DNA of 63,728 bases from an uncultured Collinsella sp. GTDB lineage: Bacteria > Actinomycetota > Coriobacteriia > Coriobacteriales > Coriobacteriaceae. The stretch lies in the NCBI GenBank assembly GCA_902494565.1, contig CABUTN010000008.1:1-63728 (forward strand), in the 5' to 3' direction. The translations under genes were made by a program, and so were the position numbers. The notes under the pieces were generated by a model. It was not told where the DNA came from and did not search any database. It worked only from the letters and a program-made list of their open reading frames with translations. This document shows positions 22,901 through 31,195 of the stretch, piece after piece; positions within the stretch are counted from its first letter, which is position 1; every line of letters begins with the position of its first letter.

Positions 22901-23087
22901 CTTTTTTGAAAATCTTTGGGAGGGGTTCGCCCCGGCCGCCCGGCGGCATATGAAGTCGCCTGCTCGGACAGTCCTGACTCGCACGGAGAGCACATTAAGT
23001 GCTCTCCGGCTCGTGCGGAACTCGCGATCGACTTCATATGCCGCCGGGCGGCCGGGGCGAACGCGGGTCCCTAGGTTTTCAAAAAAG
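22901..23087. repeat. Composite ~187-bp palindrome downstream of gyrA
   Basis: Nested perfect arms: CTTTTTTGAAAA (22901-22912) with TTTTCAAAAAAG (23076-23087); a 34-bp arm 22925-22958 with 23029-23062 (contains GGCGGCATATGAAGTCG); and GGAGAGCAC (22985-22993) with GTGCTCTCC (22999-23007). Open frames crossing it are by-products of the symmetry. The right outer arm includes the T-tract of the gyrA terminator. Confidence 0.9.
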
Positions 23088-23114
23088 CGGTCGGCGCGCA
23101 GGTGCGCCGACCGC
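23081..23114 (-). terminator. gyrA terminator
   Basis: GCGGTCGGCGC / GCGCCGACCGC, 11-bp perfect stem followed by TTTTTT on the minus strand, 41 bases after the gyrA stop. Confidence 0.92.
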
Positions 23115-23154
23115 CGATATATGGGGTCTGATGTTTTTGACCGGAGAGGACTAC

Positions 23155-25896
23155 TTACTCGTCGAGGAGATCCTCTGGCATGTCGTTGCCGTCGCCTAGG
23201 TCGACTGGGGTCTCTTCGGTGTCGGCTGCGGCCTCGGCGCCCTCGCCTTCGGGTTTTTCCTTGGCTGCCGTCATACGGGCCACGGCGCATATGCGGTCGT
23301 TGTCGTCGACGGTCATCATCTTGACGCCCTGGGTGGCGCGGCCAGTCTGGCTGATCTCGTCGGTCTTGACACGAATGACCGTCGCGCCCTCCGTCACGAT
23401 GAACAGCTCGTGCTGCGGGCCCACCGTCTTCATGGCCGCGAGGTTACCCTTGCGCTCGGTCATCTGAATGGTATAGACGCCCTGACCGCCGCGGTTCTGC
23501 TCTGGGTAGTCCGCGACCGGTGTGCGCTTGCCGTAGCCGCGCTCGGTGATGACAAACAGATCGCCGTTGCCGTTAGTGACTTCCATGCCCAGAACGCTCA
23601 CGCCGTCCTTCATGCCGATACCGCGAACGCCGCTGGTATCGCGGCCGGTGGCGCGCACCTGCTCCTCGGAGAACATGATCGCCTTGCCCGCGGTGGTGGC
23701 CAGGATAATCTTGTCACCCTCGCGCACGCGGCGCACGTTCAGCAGCGCGTCGTCGTCACGCAGGTTGATAGCGATCAGACCATCACGGCGGCTACGATCG
23801 TAAGCGCTCATCACGGTCTTCTTGACCATGCCGCTCTTGGTGGCAAACATCAGGTACTCGTCAGCCGGGAACTCGCGGCAGCTGATGACGCTCGCGATCT
23901 TCTCGCCCTCCTCGAAGGGCAGTAGGTTGACGATCGCGGTACCGCGCGCCTGGCGCGTACCCACCGGCAGCTCGTGCACCTTCAGGCGATAGACCTTGCC
24001 CTTGCTCGAGAAGAACAACACGTACTCGTGCGTGGACGCGATGAACATCTCGTCGATAACATCGTCCTCTTTGAGGTTGACGCCCGACACGCCCTTGCCA
24101 CCGCGCTTCTGGGCACGGTAGGCAGCCACCGGGATACGCTTCACATAGCCGGTGTGGGTGATGGTCACGACCATATCCTCGTCGGCGATGAGGTCCTCGA
24201 CATCCAGGTCCTTCTCAACCTGGCTGATCTCGGTGCGGCGCTTGTCGCCGAACTTCTTGGAGATCTCGCGCATCTCCTCCTTGATGACGCCCAGGATCTT
24301 CTCCTCATGCGCCAGCAGGTCCTCGTAGTAGGCGATGGCGCGGCGCAGGCCGTCCAACTCTTCTTGGATCTTGTCGCGCTCCAGGCCGGTCAGGCGGCGC
24401 AGCTTCATCTCGAGGATGGCCGTGGTCTGCTCGGGCGTAAAGCCAAAGCGCTCGATCAGGCGGCTGCTGGCCTCGGAGTCGGTCTGCGAGGAGCGGATGA
24501 TGCTAATGACCTCGTCGATATGGTCGAGAGCCATCAGGTAGCCCTCAAGGATATGCGCGCGGGCCTGGGCCTTCTTAAGGTCGAAGCGGGTGCGGCGGGT
24601 GACTACGTCGACCTGGTGGTCGATGTAGTGCTGCAGCATCTCGCGCAGGCTCAGGCATTTGGGAACGCCGTTGACGAGTGCCAGGTTGTTGGCGCCAAAG
24701 GTCGTCTGCAGCGAGGTGTACTTATACAGGTTGTTGAGCACGACCTGCGGAATGACGCCCTTCTTGAGCTCGATGACCAGACGGATACCCTTCTGGTTGG
24801 ACTCATCGCGCATATCCGAGATGCCCTCGATGCGCTTGTCGTTGACGAGCTGGGCGATCTTCTCCTGCAGGGTGCCTTTGTTGACCATGTAGGGAATCTC
24901 GGTAAAGACCAGGCGGCTGCGACCGGTCTTGGTGGACTCCACGTGCGCCTTGGCACGCACGGTAATGGAGCCGCGGCCGGTCTCGTAACTCTGCTTAATG
25001 CCGGCGCTGCCCATGATGATGGCGCCGGTGGGGAAGTCCGGACCGGGCATGATCTGCATGAGCTCGTCGACGGTGGCGTCGGGGTTGTCGATCAGGTAGC
25101 AAGTGGCCTCGATCGCCTCGGTGAGGTTATGTGGGGCGATGTTGGTGGCCATGCCGACGGCGATGCCCTGGCTGCCGTTGACCAGCAGGTTGGGGAAGCG
25201 CGCAGGCAGCGCCACGGGCTCGGCGAGCGATTCGTCGTAGTTGGGTTGCCAGTCGACGGTATCCTTCTGCAAGTCACGCAGCAGTTCCATGGCGGGCTTT
25301 GCCAGACGGCTCTCGGTGTAACGCATGGCCGCCGCGCCGTCGCCGTCGATGTTGCCGAAGTTGCCGTGACCGTCGATGAGCGGTGTGCGCATGGAAAACC
25401 ACTGCGCCAGGCGGACCATGGCCTCATAGACCGCGAAGTCGCCATGCGGGTGGTACTTACCGATAACTTCGCCGACCGTCCAGGCCGACTTCTTGTGCGG
25501 GCGGTTGGGGTAGATGCCGCTCTCGTTCATCGCGTACAGGATGCGGCGGTGCACCGGCTTTAAGCCGTCACGCACGTCCGGCAGGGCGCGCGCTGTGATA
25601 ACCGACATCGAATACTCGATGAACGACTGCTTCATCTCGCGACCGAACTCCGAAATCTGGAGCTGACCGCCGTTGATATCCTCGCCGGCCGAGGCGCCAC
25701 GGTCGACTTCGCCAAAACTCTCCTCGAGCTCGCCGTCGTCATCCTCTTCCTCGTCATCATCGACATCGGGGTTATAGGCGTCCGGGTCGCCGTCCTCGCC
25801 CTGCTCAGCACGGGCAAGCAGGCGCTTCAGATCATCGGGCATACCGGCATCGCCGGCCTCGCCCGTACCCTCGTTATTGTTGATATCGTCTGCCAC
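23155..25896 (-). CDS. gyrA: DNA gyrase subunit A
   Basis: Breakage-reunion subunit that, with GyrB, introduces negative supercoils. After an unusual acidic, Asp/Glu-rich N-terminal extension of ~75 residues comes the standard ISEFGREMKQSFIEYSMSVI, the catalytic Tyr in AMRYTESRL, the coiled-coil region, and a six-bladed C-terminal domain with GyrA box QRGGKG. The quinolone-resistance region reads GKYHPHGDFAVYEAMVRLAQ: Phe154 (codon 25435-25437) stands at the position of E. coli Ser83, and Glu at Asp87. The product has 913 aa and another acidic tail. Start MADDINN is consistent with AGGAGGTAAC. Confidence 0.98.
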   Translation of the reverse strand: MADDINNNEGTGEAGDAGMPDDLKRLLARAEQGEDGDPDAYNPDVDDDEEEDDDGELEESFGEVDRGASAGEDINGGQLQISEFGREMKQSFIEYSMSVITARALPDVRDGLKPVHRRILYAMNESGIYPNRPHKKSAWTVGEVIGKYHPHGDFAVYEAMVRLAQWFSMRTPLIDGHGNFGNIDGDGAAAMRYTESRLAKPAMELLRDLQKDTVDWQPNYDESLAEPVALPARFPNLLVNGSQGIAVGMATNIAPHNLTEAIEATCYLIDNPDATVDELMQIMPGPDFPTGAIIMGSAGIKQSYETGRGSITVRAKAHVESTKTGRSRLVFTEIPYMVNKGTLQEKIAQLVNDKRIEGISDMRDESNQKGIRLVIELKKGVIPQVVLNNLYKYTSLQTTFGANNLALVNGVPKCLSLREMLQHYIDHQVDVVTRRTRFDLKKAQARAHILEGYLMALDHIDEVISIIRSSQTDSEASSRLIERFGFTPEQTTAILEMKLRRLTGLERDKIQEELDGLRRAIAYYEDLLAHEEKILGVIKEEMREISKKFGDKRRTEISQVEKDLDVEDLIADEDMVVTITHTGYVKRIPVAAYRAQKRGGKGVSGVNLKEDDVIDEMFIASTHEYVLFFSSKGKVYRLKVHELPVGTRQARGTAIVNLLPFEEGEKIASVISCREFPADEYLMFATKSGMVKKTVMSAYDRSRRDGLIAINLRDDDALLNVRRVREGDKIILATTAGKAIMFSEEQVRATGRDTSGVRGIGMKDGVSVLGMEVTNGNGDLFVITERGYGKRTPVADYPEQNRGGQGVYTIQMTERKGNLAAMKTVGPQHELFIVTEGATVIRVKTDEISQTGRATQGVKMMTVDDNDRICAVARMTAAKEKPEGEGAEAAADTEETPVDLGDGNDMPEDLLDE

Positions 25897-25945
25897 GTTA
25901 CCTCCTCATGGTTTGCGTGGTCCATTAGTTCCCTACCACGGAGAC

Positions 25946-26044
25946 GGCTTTTCCAGGTGCCGCAGATTCGCTCGAAAGAGGAGGGAAGCGTACTTGGGTA
26001 CGCGACCGACGATTGAGAGCGAAGGTGCGGTGGCTGGGAAAGCC
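25946..26044 (+). repeat. Structured intergenic element, copy B (gyrB-gyrA gap)
   Basis: Plus-strand fold: outer stem GGCTTTTCCAG / CTGGGAAAGCC, then TTCGCTC / GAGCGAA, an internal loop GAAAGAGGAGGGAA against GACCGACGATTGA, and apical GCGTAC / GTACGC. The internal loop is the same as in copy A (7802-7899) while all stems differ in sequence. Its sense strand is opposite to the gyr genes. Confidence 0.75.
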
Positions 26045-26051
26045 GAACAGG

Positions 26052-28082
26052 TTAGGCATCTAAGAATCGTGCGTCATGCGCGTGCTTCTCGATGTACTCG
26101 CGGCGATAGCCGACCTCGGAACCCATCAGTTCGCGCACGGCGCGGTCTGCCACCACGGCGTCCTCGATCGACACACGCTGCAGGATGCGGGTCTTGGGGT
26201 CCATCGTCGTCGAGGCGAGCTGCTTGGGGTCCATCTCGCCCAGACCCTTGTAGCGCTGAACGGTATAGCCCTTGCGCTTTTTGGTGATCTTGCCGTCCTT
26301 GGCCTTGCCGTCCTCGTCGTTGTCGTCGGGGTTCAGGCCCAGACTCTGGATGGTGTCGCGCAGGATCTCGTCTTCGGGCTGGCGGCCGTTGGGATACACG
26401 TAGTGGATCTTGTTGCGCACCTTAATGCCAAAGATGGGCGGGCAGGCAACATAGACGTAGCCGGCATCGATCAGCGGACGCATGTACTTGTAGAAGAACG
26501 TCAGCAGCAGGATGCGGATATGCGCGCCGTCGACGTCTGCATCGGTCATGATGATGATCTTGTGGTAGCGCGCCTTGGTGATATCGAAGTCGCCGCCGTC
26601 GCCGGCACTCGTCGTGACGCCGCAGCCGATCGCGGTAATCAATGACTGGATGGTGTCACTCGAGAACGCGCGATGGTCACCAACGCGTTCGACGTTCAAA
26701 ATCTTGCCGCGCAGGGGCAGAATCGCCTGGATGTCTCGGCGACGGCCGTCCTTGGCCGAACCGCCTGCCGAGTCACCCTCTACGATGAAGAGCTCGGTCA
26801 GCTCGGCATCGCGCACCGAGCAGTCAGCGAGCTTACCGGGCAGGGACGCCGTCTCGAGCAGGCTCTTGCGGCGGGTCGCCTCGCGCGCCTTGCGGGCGGC
26901 GTTGCGCGCCTTGCAGGCCTGTTGCGCCTTCTTGACGATCTCGCGAGCGGGCTTGGGATGCTCCTCGAGGTAATCGGCAAGGCCGTCAGCCACGATCTTG
27001 AGCGTCAGCGCGCGCATATAGGAGCTACCGAGCTTGGCCTTGGTCTGGCCCTCAAACTGCGGATCGGGCAGCTTAACCGAGATAACGGCCGAAAGGCCCT
27101 CGCGCACATCGTCGCCGGTCAGATTGGCGTCTTTTTCCTTGAGCAGGTTCTGTTTGCGCGCGTAGTCGTTGATCACGCGGGTGAGCGCGGTGCGGAAGCC
27201 CTCAAGGTGCATGCCGCCCTCGGGAGTGTAGATGTCGTTGGCGAACGACATGACGTTCTCGCCGTAGCCGCTATTCCACTGCAGGGAAACCTCAACCTCG
27301 CCCATCTTGGTCACAGGCGCGTCCGGATCCGATTTGCCCTCGATGTAGATGGGCTCCTTAAAGGCCTCGGGGACGTCCTTGCCCTCGTTGAGGAACTTGA
27401 CGAAGTCGATGATGCCGCCCTCATAGCAAAACTCCTCCACGTGGGGAGTCACCTCGCGCTCGTCGGTCAGCACGATTTTGAGGTTCTTATTGAGGAACGC
27501 CGTCTCCTGCAGACGGTTGTGCAGCGTATCGAAATCGTAGATGCAGGTCTCGAAGATCTCGTCGTCGGGCCAGAAGGTGACGGTGGTGCCCGTCGAATCC
27601 GAGGTGCCCACGACCTCCATCTTCTTGACGGTCTTGCCGCGCGAGAATTCCATCTCGTAGGTGTTGCCATCGCGACGAACCTGAACGACCACGCGCTTGG
27701 ACAGTGCGTTGACGACGGAGATGCCCACGCCGTGCAGGCCGCCCGAGACCTTATAGGCCGAGTTATCGAACTTACCGCCGGCGTGCAAGATCGTCATGAC
27801 GACCTCGAGCGTCGGGATCTTTTTAACAGGGTGCTCGTCGACGGGGATGCCGCGCCCGTTGTCGACGACCGTGATGGAGTTGTCGGCGTGGACCGTCACC
27901 TGGATCTCGGTGCAGAAACCGGCCATGGCCTCGTCGACGGAGTTGTCAACGATCTCCCACACCAGGTGATGCAGACCGCTGGCGCTCGTCGAGCCGATAT
28001 ACATGCCCGGGCGCTTACGAACGGCCTCGAGACCTTCGAGAATCTTAATCTCGCCGCCATCGTAATCGTTTTCGTTTGCCAC
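26052..28082 (-). CDS. gyrB: DNA gyrase subunit B
   Basis: ATPase subunit of gyrase. GHKL ATPase domain (IVDNSVDEAMAGF, DNGRGIPV, GGLHGVGISVVNALS), transducer domain, and TOPRIM domain with EGDSAGGSAK, PLRGKILNVE and DADVDGAHI. 676 aa. A GTG start (28082) is chosen: GGAGG lies just upstream, while an in-frame TTG six codons earlier would cover it. It is separated from the DUF721 gene by a terminator, so it has its own promoter; gyrA follows after copy B of the structured element. Confidence 0.98.
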   Translation of the reverse strand: MANENDYDGGEIKILEGLEAVRKRPGMYIGSTSASGLHHLVWEIVDNSVDEAMAGFCTEIQVTVHADNSITVVDNGRGIPVDEHPVKKIPTLEVVMTILHAGGKFDNSAYKVSGGLHGVGISVVNALSKRVVVQVRRDGNTYEMEFSRGKTVKKMEVVGTSDSTGTTVTFWPDDEIFETCIYDFDTLHNRLQETAFLNKNLKIVLTDEREVTPHVEEFCYEGGIIDFVKFLNEGKDVPEAFKEPIYIEGKSDPDAPVTKMGEVEVSLQWNSGYGENVMSFANDIYTPEGGMHLEGFRTALTRVINDYARKQNLLKEKDANLTGDDVREGLSAVISVKLPDPQFEGQTKAKLGSSYMRALTLKIVADGLADYLEEHPKPAREIVKKAQQACKARNAARKAREATRRKSLLETASLPGKLADCSVRDAELTELFIVEGDSAGGSAKDGRRRDIQAILPLRGKILNVERVGDHRAFSSDTIQSLITAIGCGVTTSAGDGGDFDITKARYHKIIIMTDADVDGAHIRILLLTFFYKYMRPLIDAGYVYVACPPIFGIKVRNKIHYVYPNGRQPEDEILRDTIQSLGLNPDDNDEDGKAKDGKITKKRKGYTVQRYKGLGEMDPKQLASTTMDPKTRILQRVSIEDAVVADRAVRELMGSEVGYRREYIEKHAHDARFLDA

Positions 28083-28131
28083 ACGTCCTCCTTCAGTCAA
28101 GAAAATGTGTACAGCCTTACTAGTTTATCGT

Positions 28132-28161
28132 AAAAAAATACCCTCGGGAACGAGGGTATTT
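28132..28161 (-). terminator. Terminator after the recF-DUF721 genes
   Basis: ATACCCTCG / CGAGGGTAT stem followed by a seven-T run on the minus strand; it isolates the dnaN/recF unit from gyrB. Confidence 0.92.
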
Positions 28162-28187
28162 AGCTCTACAAGGCCACCAGATGCGAT

Positions 28188-28751
28188 TTAAGGCTCTTTT
28201 TTGCTTTGCACGCCCTTGGCCCACTCGGCACTGGCTCTCATGGCGTTCTCGAGGGCCTCGCGCAGTTTTTGGTCTTCGATGGGCGCCACTTGGCGCTCAA
28301 TCTCGGTGCGCTCGGCCTCACTTAGGTCGGCATGCGGGGCCGGCGGTCGCTCGGTCGTCGCCGGGCGCAGGCGCTCCTTGGCGGCGGGCGGCGTGTGACC
28401 GGGCGCGGTGGTTTTGAACACCAGGCCGTCCACATGCGCACCGGCGCGCTCCATGCGCGCGCGGATGATCTCGCGCAACAGCGTCATTTCCTGCGTCCAC
28501 GAGGGCGAGTCGAGATACACCAGCAGCTCATTGGACTCGGGCAGGTAACGCAGTCCCGTCACATGCCGCCCCTCGCGCGTGCCCGAGCACACCGCGTTCC
28601 ATGCGCGATAGACCGTGCGCGACTCCTCGGCGGCCTCCATCTGCGCACGGCGCTTAGGCGTTGCAGCCGCCAGGATGCGCTGGCGCTCTGCGTTCAAAAA
28701 CCCGCTGAAGGCGACTGTCTCGCTCTCGCGCTCGTAATTAGCACGTCTCAC
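28188..28751 (-). CDS. DUF721 (DciA-like) protein
   Basis: 187 aa. The DUF721 domain at about 45-115 contains VYRAWNAVCSGTREGRHV and LLVYLDSPSWTQEMTLLREII, followed by a Pro/Glu-rich charged tail. In other bacteria DUF721/DciA proteins help load the replicative helicase; the position after recF is conserved in Actinobacteria. A GTG start overlaps the last 14 bases of recF, implying translational coupling. No strong ribosome site is visible. Confidence 0.85.
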   Translation of the reverse strand: MRRANYERESETVAFSGFLNAERQRILAAATPKRRAQMEAAEESRTVYRAWNAVCSGTREGRHVTGLRYLPESNELLVYLDSPSWTQEMTLLREIIRARMERAGAHVDGLVFKTTAPGHTPPAAKERLRPATTERPPAPHADLSEAERTEIERQVAPIEDQKLREALENAMRASAEWAKGVQSKKEP

Positions 28752-29844
28752 CCATGCTCACCACCTTGGCTCGATCAAGCAGGTCATCGGTAAAGTACCC
28801 CAGGTTGGTCGTGGTTATGACCGTCTGGATATCATCGCCAATCAGCCGCAGGAAAGCGCCGCGACGCTCGCCGTCGAGCTCGCTCATCACGTCGTCCAGA
28901 AGCAGCAGTGGGGCGGTGCCCAGGACATCGCGAGCCACGGCAACCTCGGCCACCTTCCAGGACAGCACCAGCGTGCGCTGCTGTCCTTGGCTGGCAAATG
29001 AACGGGCGGAGCGACCAGCCACGGTGAACTCGATCTCGTCGCGATGCGGTCCCACCAACGTCACGCCGCGGCGAATTTCCTCGTCGGCATGCTCGTCAAG
29101 GGCAGCCAGCATGCGCTCGTACGCCCAACCCTTCAGCTCTTCGCGATCCTCGACCTGGGGCAAATCCCCCAGCGTGGACGCATAGGTCACGTTGGCAGCC
29201 TCGCCGGACGCCACTTGCCCGTAGGCAGTGTGCACATGGCCCGCCAGCCGGTCGAGCAGGGCCAACCGGTGCACGAGCAGGGCCGAGCCCGCGCGAGCAA
29301 TCGAATCGTTCCACGCGCCGAGCATCTCGCGACAGCACCAGGTCTCCTTGAGCAGGGCGTTACGCTGGGTCACGCAGCGCCCATAGGTGCTCGCAAGATC
29401 GGCATAGCGTGCGCTCAGCTGCATGCCAAAGTCATCGAGGGCGGCGCGGCGCACACTGGCGCCTCGCTTAACCATGTCCAGATGGTCGGGGCAAAACAGC
29501 ACGCTCGGCAGAATCCCGCGCACACCGGCGGCAGAGCATCTCTTGCCGTTGCGACTAAACGAGCGCTTACCGTCCTCCGCGCTCAATCCCATATCAAGCA
29601 CGCGGCCGTCGCCCTCGAGCCTCAGCTCGATCTTGCACGAGCCCACGCCGTCATGGACGAGCTCGGCTGCGGTCGGATGCCTAAACGAGGCGCCGCTCGT
29701 CAGCAGCTGCAGCGCCTCTATGAGATTGGTCTTTCCCGCCGCGTTGGGTCCCGCAAGTATCGTCACGCCCTCGTCTAGGGCAAGGCGATAGCTATCGAAG
29801 CTGCGGTAGTGCGCGACGGAAAGATCGCGGGCGAACATGGTCAT
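28738..29844 (-). CDS. recF: DNA replication/repair protein RecF
   Basis: SMC-like ATPase that loads RecA at gaps. Walker A GPNAAGKTN (residues 32-40), signature SQGQQRTLVLSWK and Walker B LLLLDDVMSELD are complete. 368 aa, typical. It starts nine bases after dnaN. An internal ATG two codons later is an equally possible start. Confidence 0.97.
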   Translation of the reverse strand: MTMFARDLSVAHYRSFDSYRLALDEGVTILAGPNAAGKTNLIEALQLLTSGASFRHPTAAELVHDGVGSCKIELRLEGDGRVLDMGLSAEDGKRSFSRNGKRCSAAGVRGILPSVLFCPDHLDMVKRGASVRRAALDDFGMQLSARYADLASTYGRCVTQRNALLKETWCCREMLGAWNDSIARAGSALLVHRLALLDRLAGHVHTAYGQVASGEAANVTYASTLGDLPQVEDREELKGWAYERMLAALDEHADEEIRRGVTLVGPHRDEIEFTVAGRSARSFASQGQQRTLVLSWKVAEVAVARDVLGTAPLLLLDDVMSELDGERRGAFLRLIGDDIQTVITTTNLGYFTDDLLDRAKVVSMGETC

Positions 29845-29853
29845 GGCGCAGCG

Positions 29854-30957
29854 CTAGATGCGGACCGGCATGACCAGGTACAGGTAGTTGATCTTGTCGT
29901 AGGACTTGAAGATGCCCGCCTGCGAGTAGCTCTTGAGCTCCAGCGTGATCTCCTTCTCCTTGGACAGGGCATTGAGGCAGCCGAAGATGTAGTGGTAGTT
30001 GAAGGCGATGGTACCCGACTCGCCCTCAGCCTCGACATCGATCGTCTCCTGCGCAAGGTCCTGGTCATTGGAAATGGAGGACAGGCCCATCTGCCCGTTC
30101 TCGACATCGATCTCGAACTTGACGGCGGGGTTGGCGCTCGCGATAACGGCCACGCGCTTGAGGGCGGCGTTAAAGGCGGCGACGTCGATCTTGACGCTCG
30201 TCACGCACGAATCGGGGATGAGCTGCTTATAGTTGGGGTACACGCCCTCGATGCGGCGCGACACGTAGGTGGTGTTGCCGGCCTCAAAGACGACCTGGGT
30301 GTCGGTAGCCCCGATCATGATGGTCGCCTGGCTGGCCATGATGTTCAGCGCGTCGTTAAAGGCGTCGGCCGGAACGTTGAGTTCAAAGGAGCCCTCGAGG
30401 GTTGAGGTCTCGACCTGTGTATCGCACACGGCCAAGCGGAAGGAATCGGTCGCCACCAGGCGCACGGTGTTGTTCTCGACCTTCATGTGCACGCCGCCCA
30501 GGATGGGGCGGGCCTTGTCGGTCGAGGTGACGCGCCACACGCGGCCGACCATTTCGGACAAGATATCGGTCGGCAGCTCCACGGCACTCTCGATGGCATA
30601 GGCCGGAAACTCGGGGAAGTCATTGGCATCGAGCGTGTTCAGGCGGAAAGAGCTCTTCTCACAACCAATCAGCACCTGGCGCTCGGACAGCTCAAAGGTG
30701 ACCGGGGCATCGGGGAGGGTCTTGGTGATATTGGAGAGCATCTTACAGGGGATAACCATCTCGCCCTCTTCTTCGACATGCGCCGCGATGCGATGACGGA
30801 TCGAGATGGTGTAGTTAGAGGTCTGGAATTCCAAGATACCGTCTTGCGCCTTGACGAGCACGCCCGACAGGATGGGAAGGGTGGATGCCGAAGCGACACC
30901 CTTCATAACGACGCCGATGGCTTGTGTAAGCGAGCTCTGGCTGACGGTGAACTTCAT
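29854..30957 (-). CDS. dnaN: DNA polymerase III sliding clamp (beta)
   Basis: 367-aa beta clamp with the three-fold repeated clamp domain; MKFTVSQSSLTQAIGVV...PILSGVL at the start and YLVMPVRI at the end are typical. GAAAGG precedes the ATG. Separated from dnaA by the 238-base origin spacer. Confidence 0.98.
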   Translation of the reverse strand: MKFTVSQSSLTQAIGVVMKGVASASTLPILSGVLVKAQDGILEFQTSNYTISIRHRIAAHVEEEGEMVIPCKMLSNITKTLPDAPVTFELSERQVLIGCEKSSFRLNTLDANDFPEFPAYAIESAVELPTDILSEMVGRVWRVTSTDKARPILGGVHMKVENNTVRLVATDSFRLAVCDTQVETSTLEGSFELNVPADAFNDALNIMASQATIMIGATDTQVVFEAGNTTYVSRRIEGVYPNYKQLIPDSCVTSVKIDVAAFNAALKRVAVIASANPAVKFEIDVENGQMGLSSISNDQDLAQETIDVEAEGESGTIAFNYHYIFGCLNALSKEKEITLELKSYSQAGIFKSYDKINYLYLVMPVRI

Positions 30958-31195
30958 CTTTTAATACCTTTCTATAGATATAAATATCTTAATAATAGTA
31001 ATAGCACTGACGAAACTGTTGATTACTCCCAAAGACGCAGGTCAGACCCAGAAAGAGAATCGACAGCAGCCTGTGTGCAACAAGGGTGGTTTTCCACGTT
31101 CAAAACCTGCGCAAAACTTTTCATCACCGCGGGTTGGGTTTTAGACACCTTATGCCCGTGGGTTCGACAAGTTTTCAACAGGTGTCTCTATTTCC
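30958..31195. other. Putative oriC: dnaA-dnaN spacer with AT-rich unwinding region
   Basis: The dnaN-proximal 50 bases (30958-31012) are strikingly AT-rich in a GC-rich chromosome (includes AGATATAAATATCT). The dnaA-proximal part holds AGTTTTCAACAGG (31170-31182), the same 13-mer found twice upstream of the dnaA locus, and the DnaA-box-like TTTTCCACG. Position and composition fit an actinobacterial origin; activity is inferred. Confidence 0.75.
31143..31187 (-). terminator. dnaA: Inverted repeat after dnaA
   Basis: AGACACC and GGTGTCT flank the origin 13-mer, with a 31-base loop and TCTAAAACC after it on the minus strand. A weak terminator or an origin structure. Confidence 0.35.

Noticed and set aside
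22883..23290. Arg-rich frames crossing the large palindrome on both strands
   Set aside because: Same-length frames on both strands are a result of symmetry, with no start signals.
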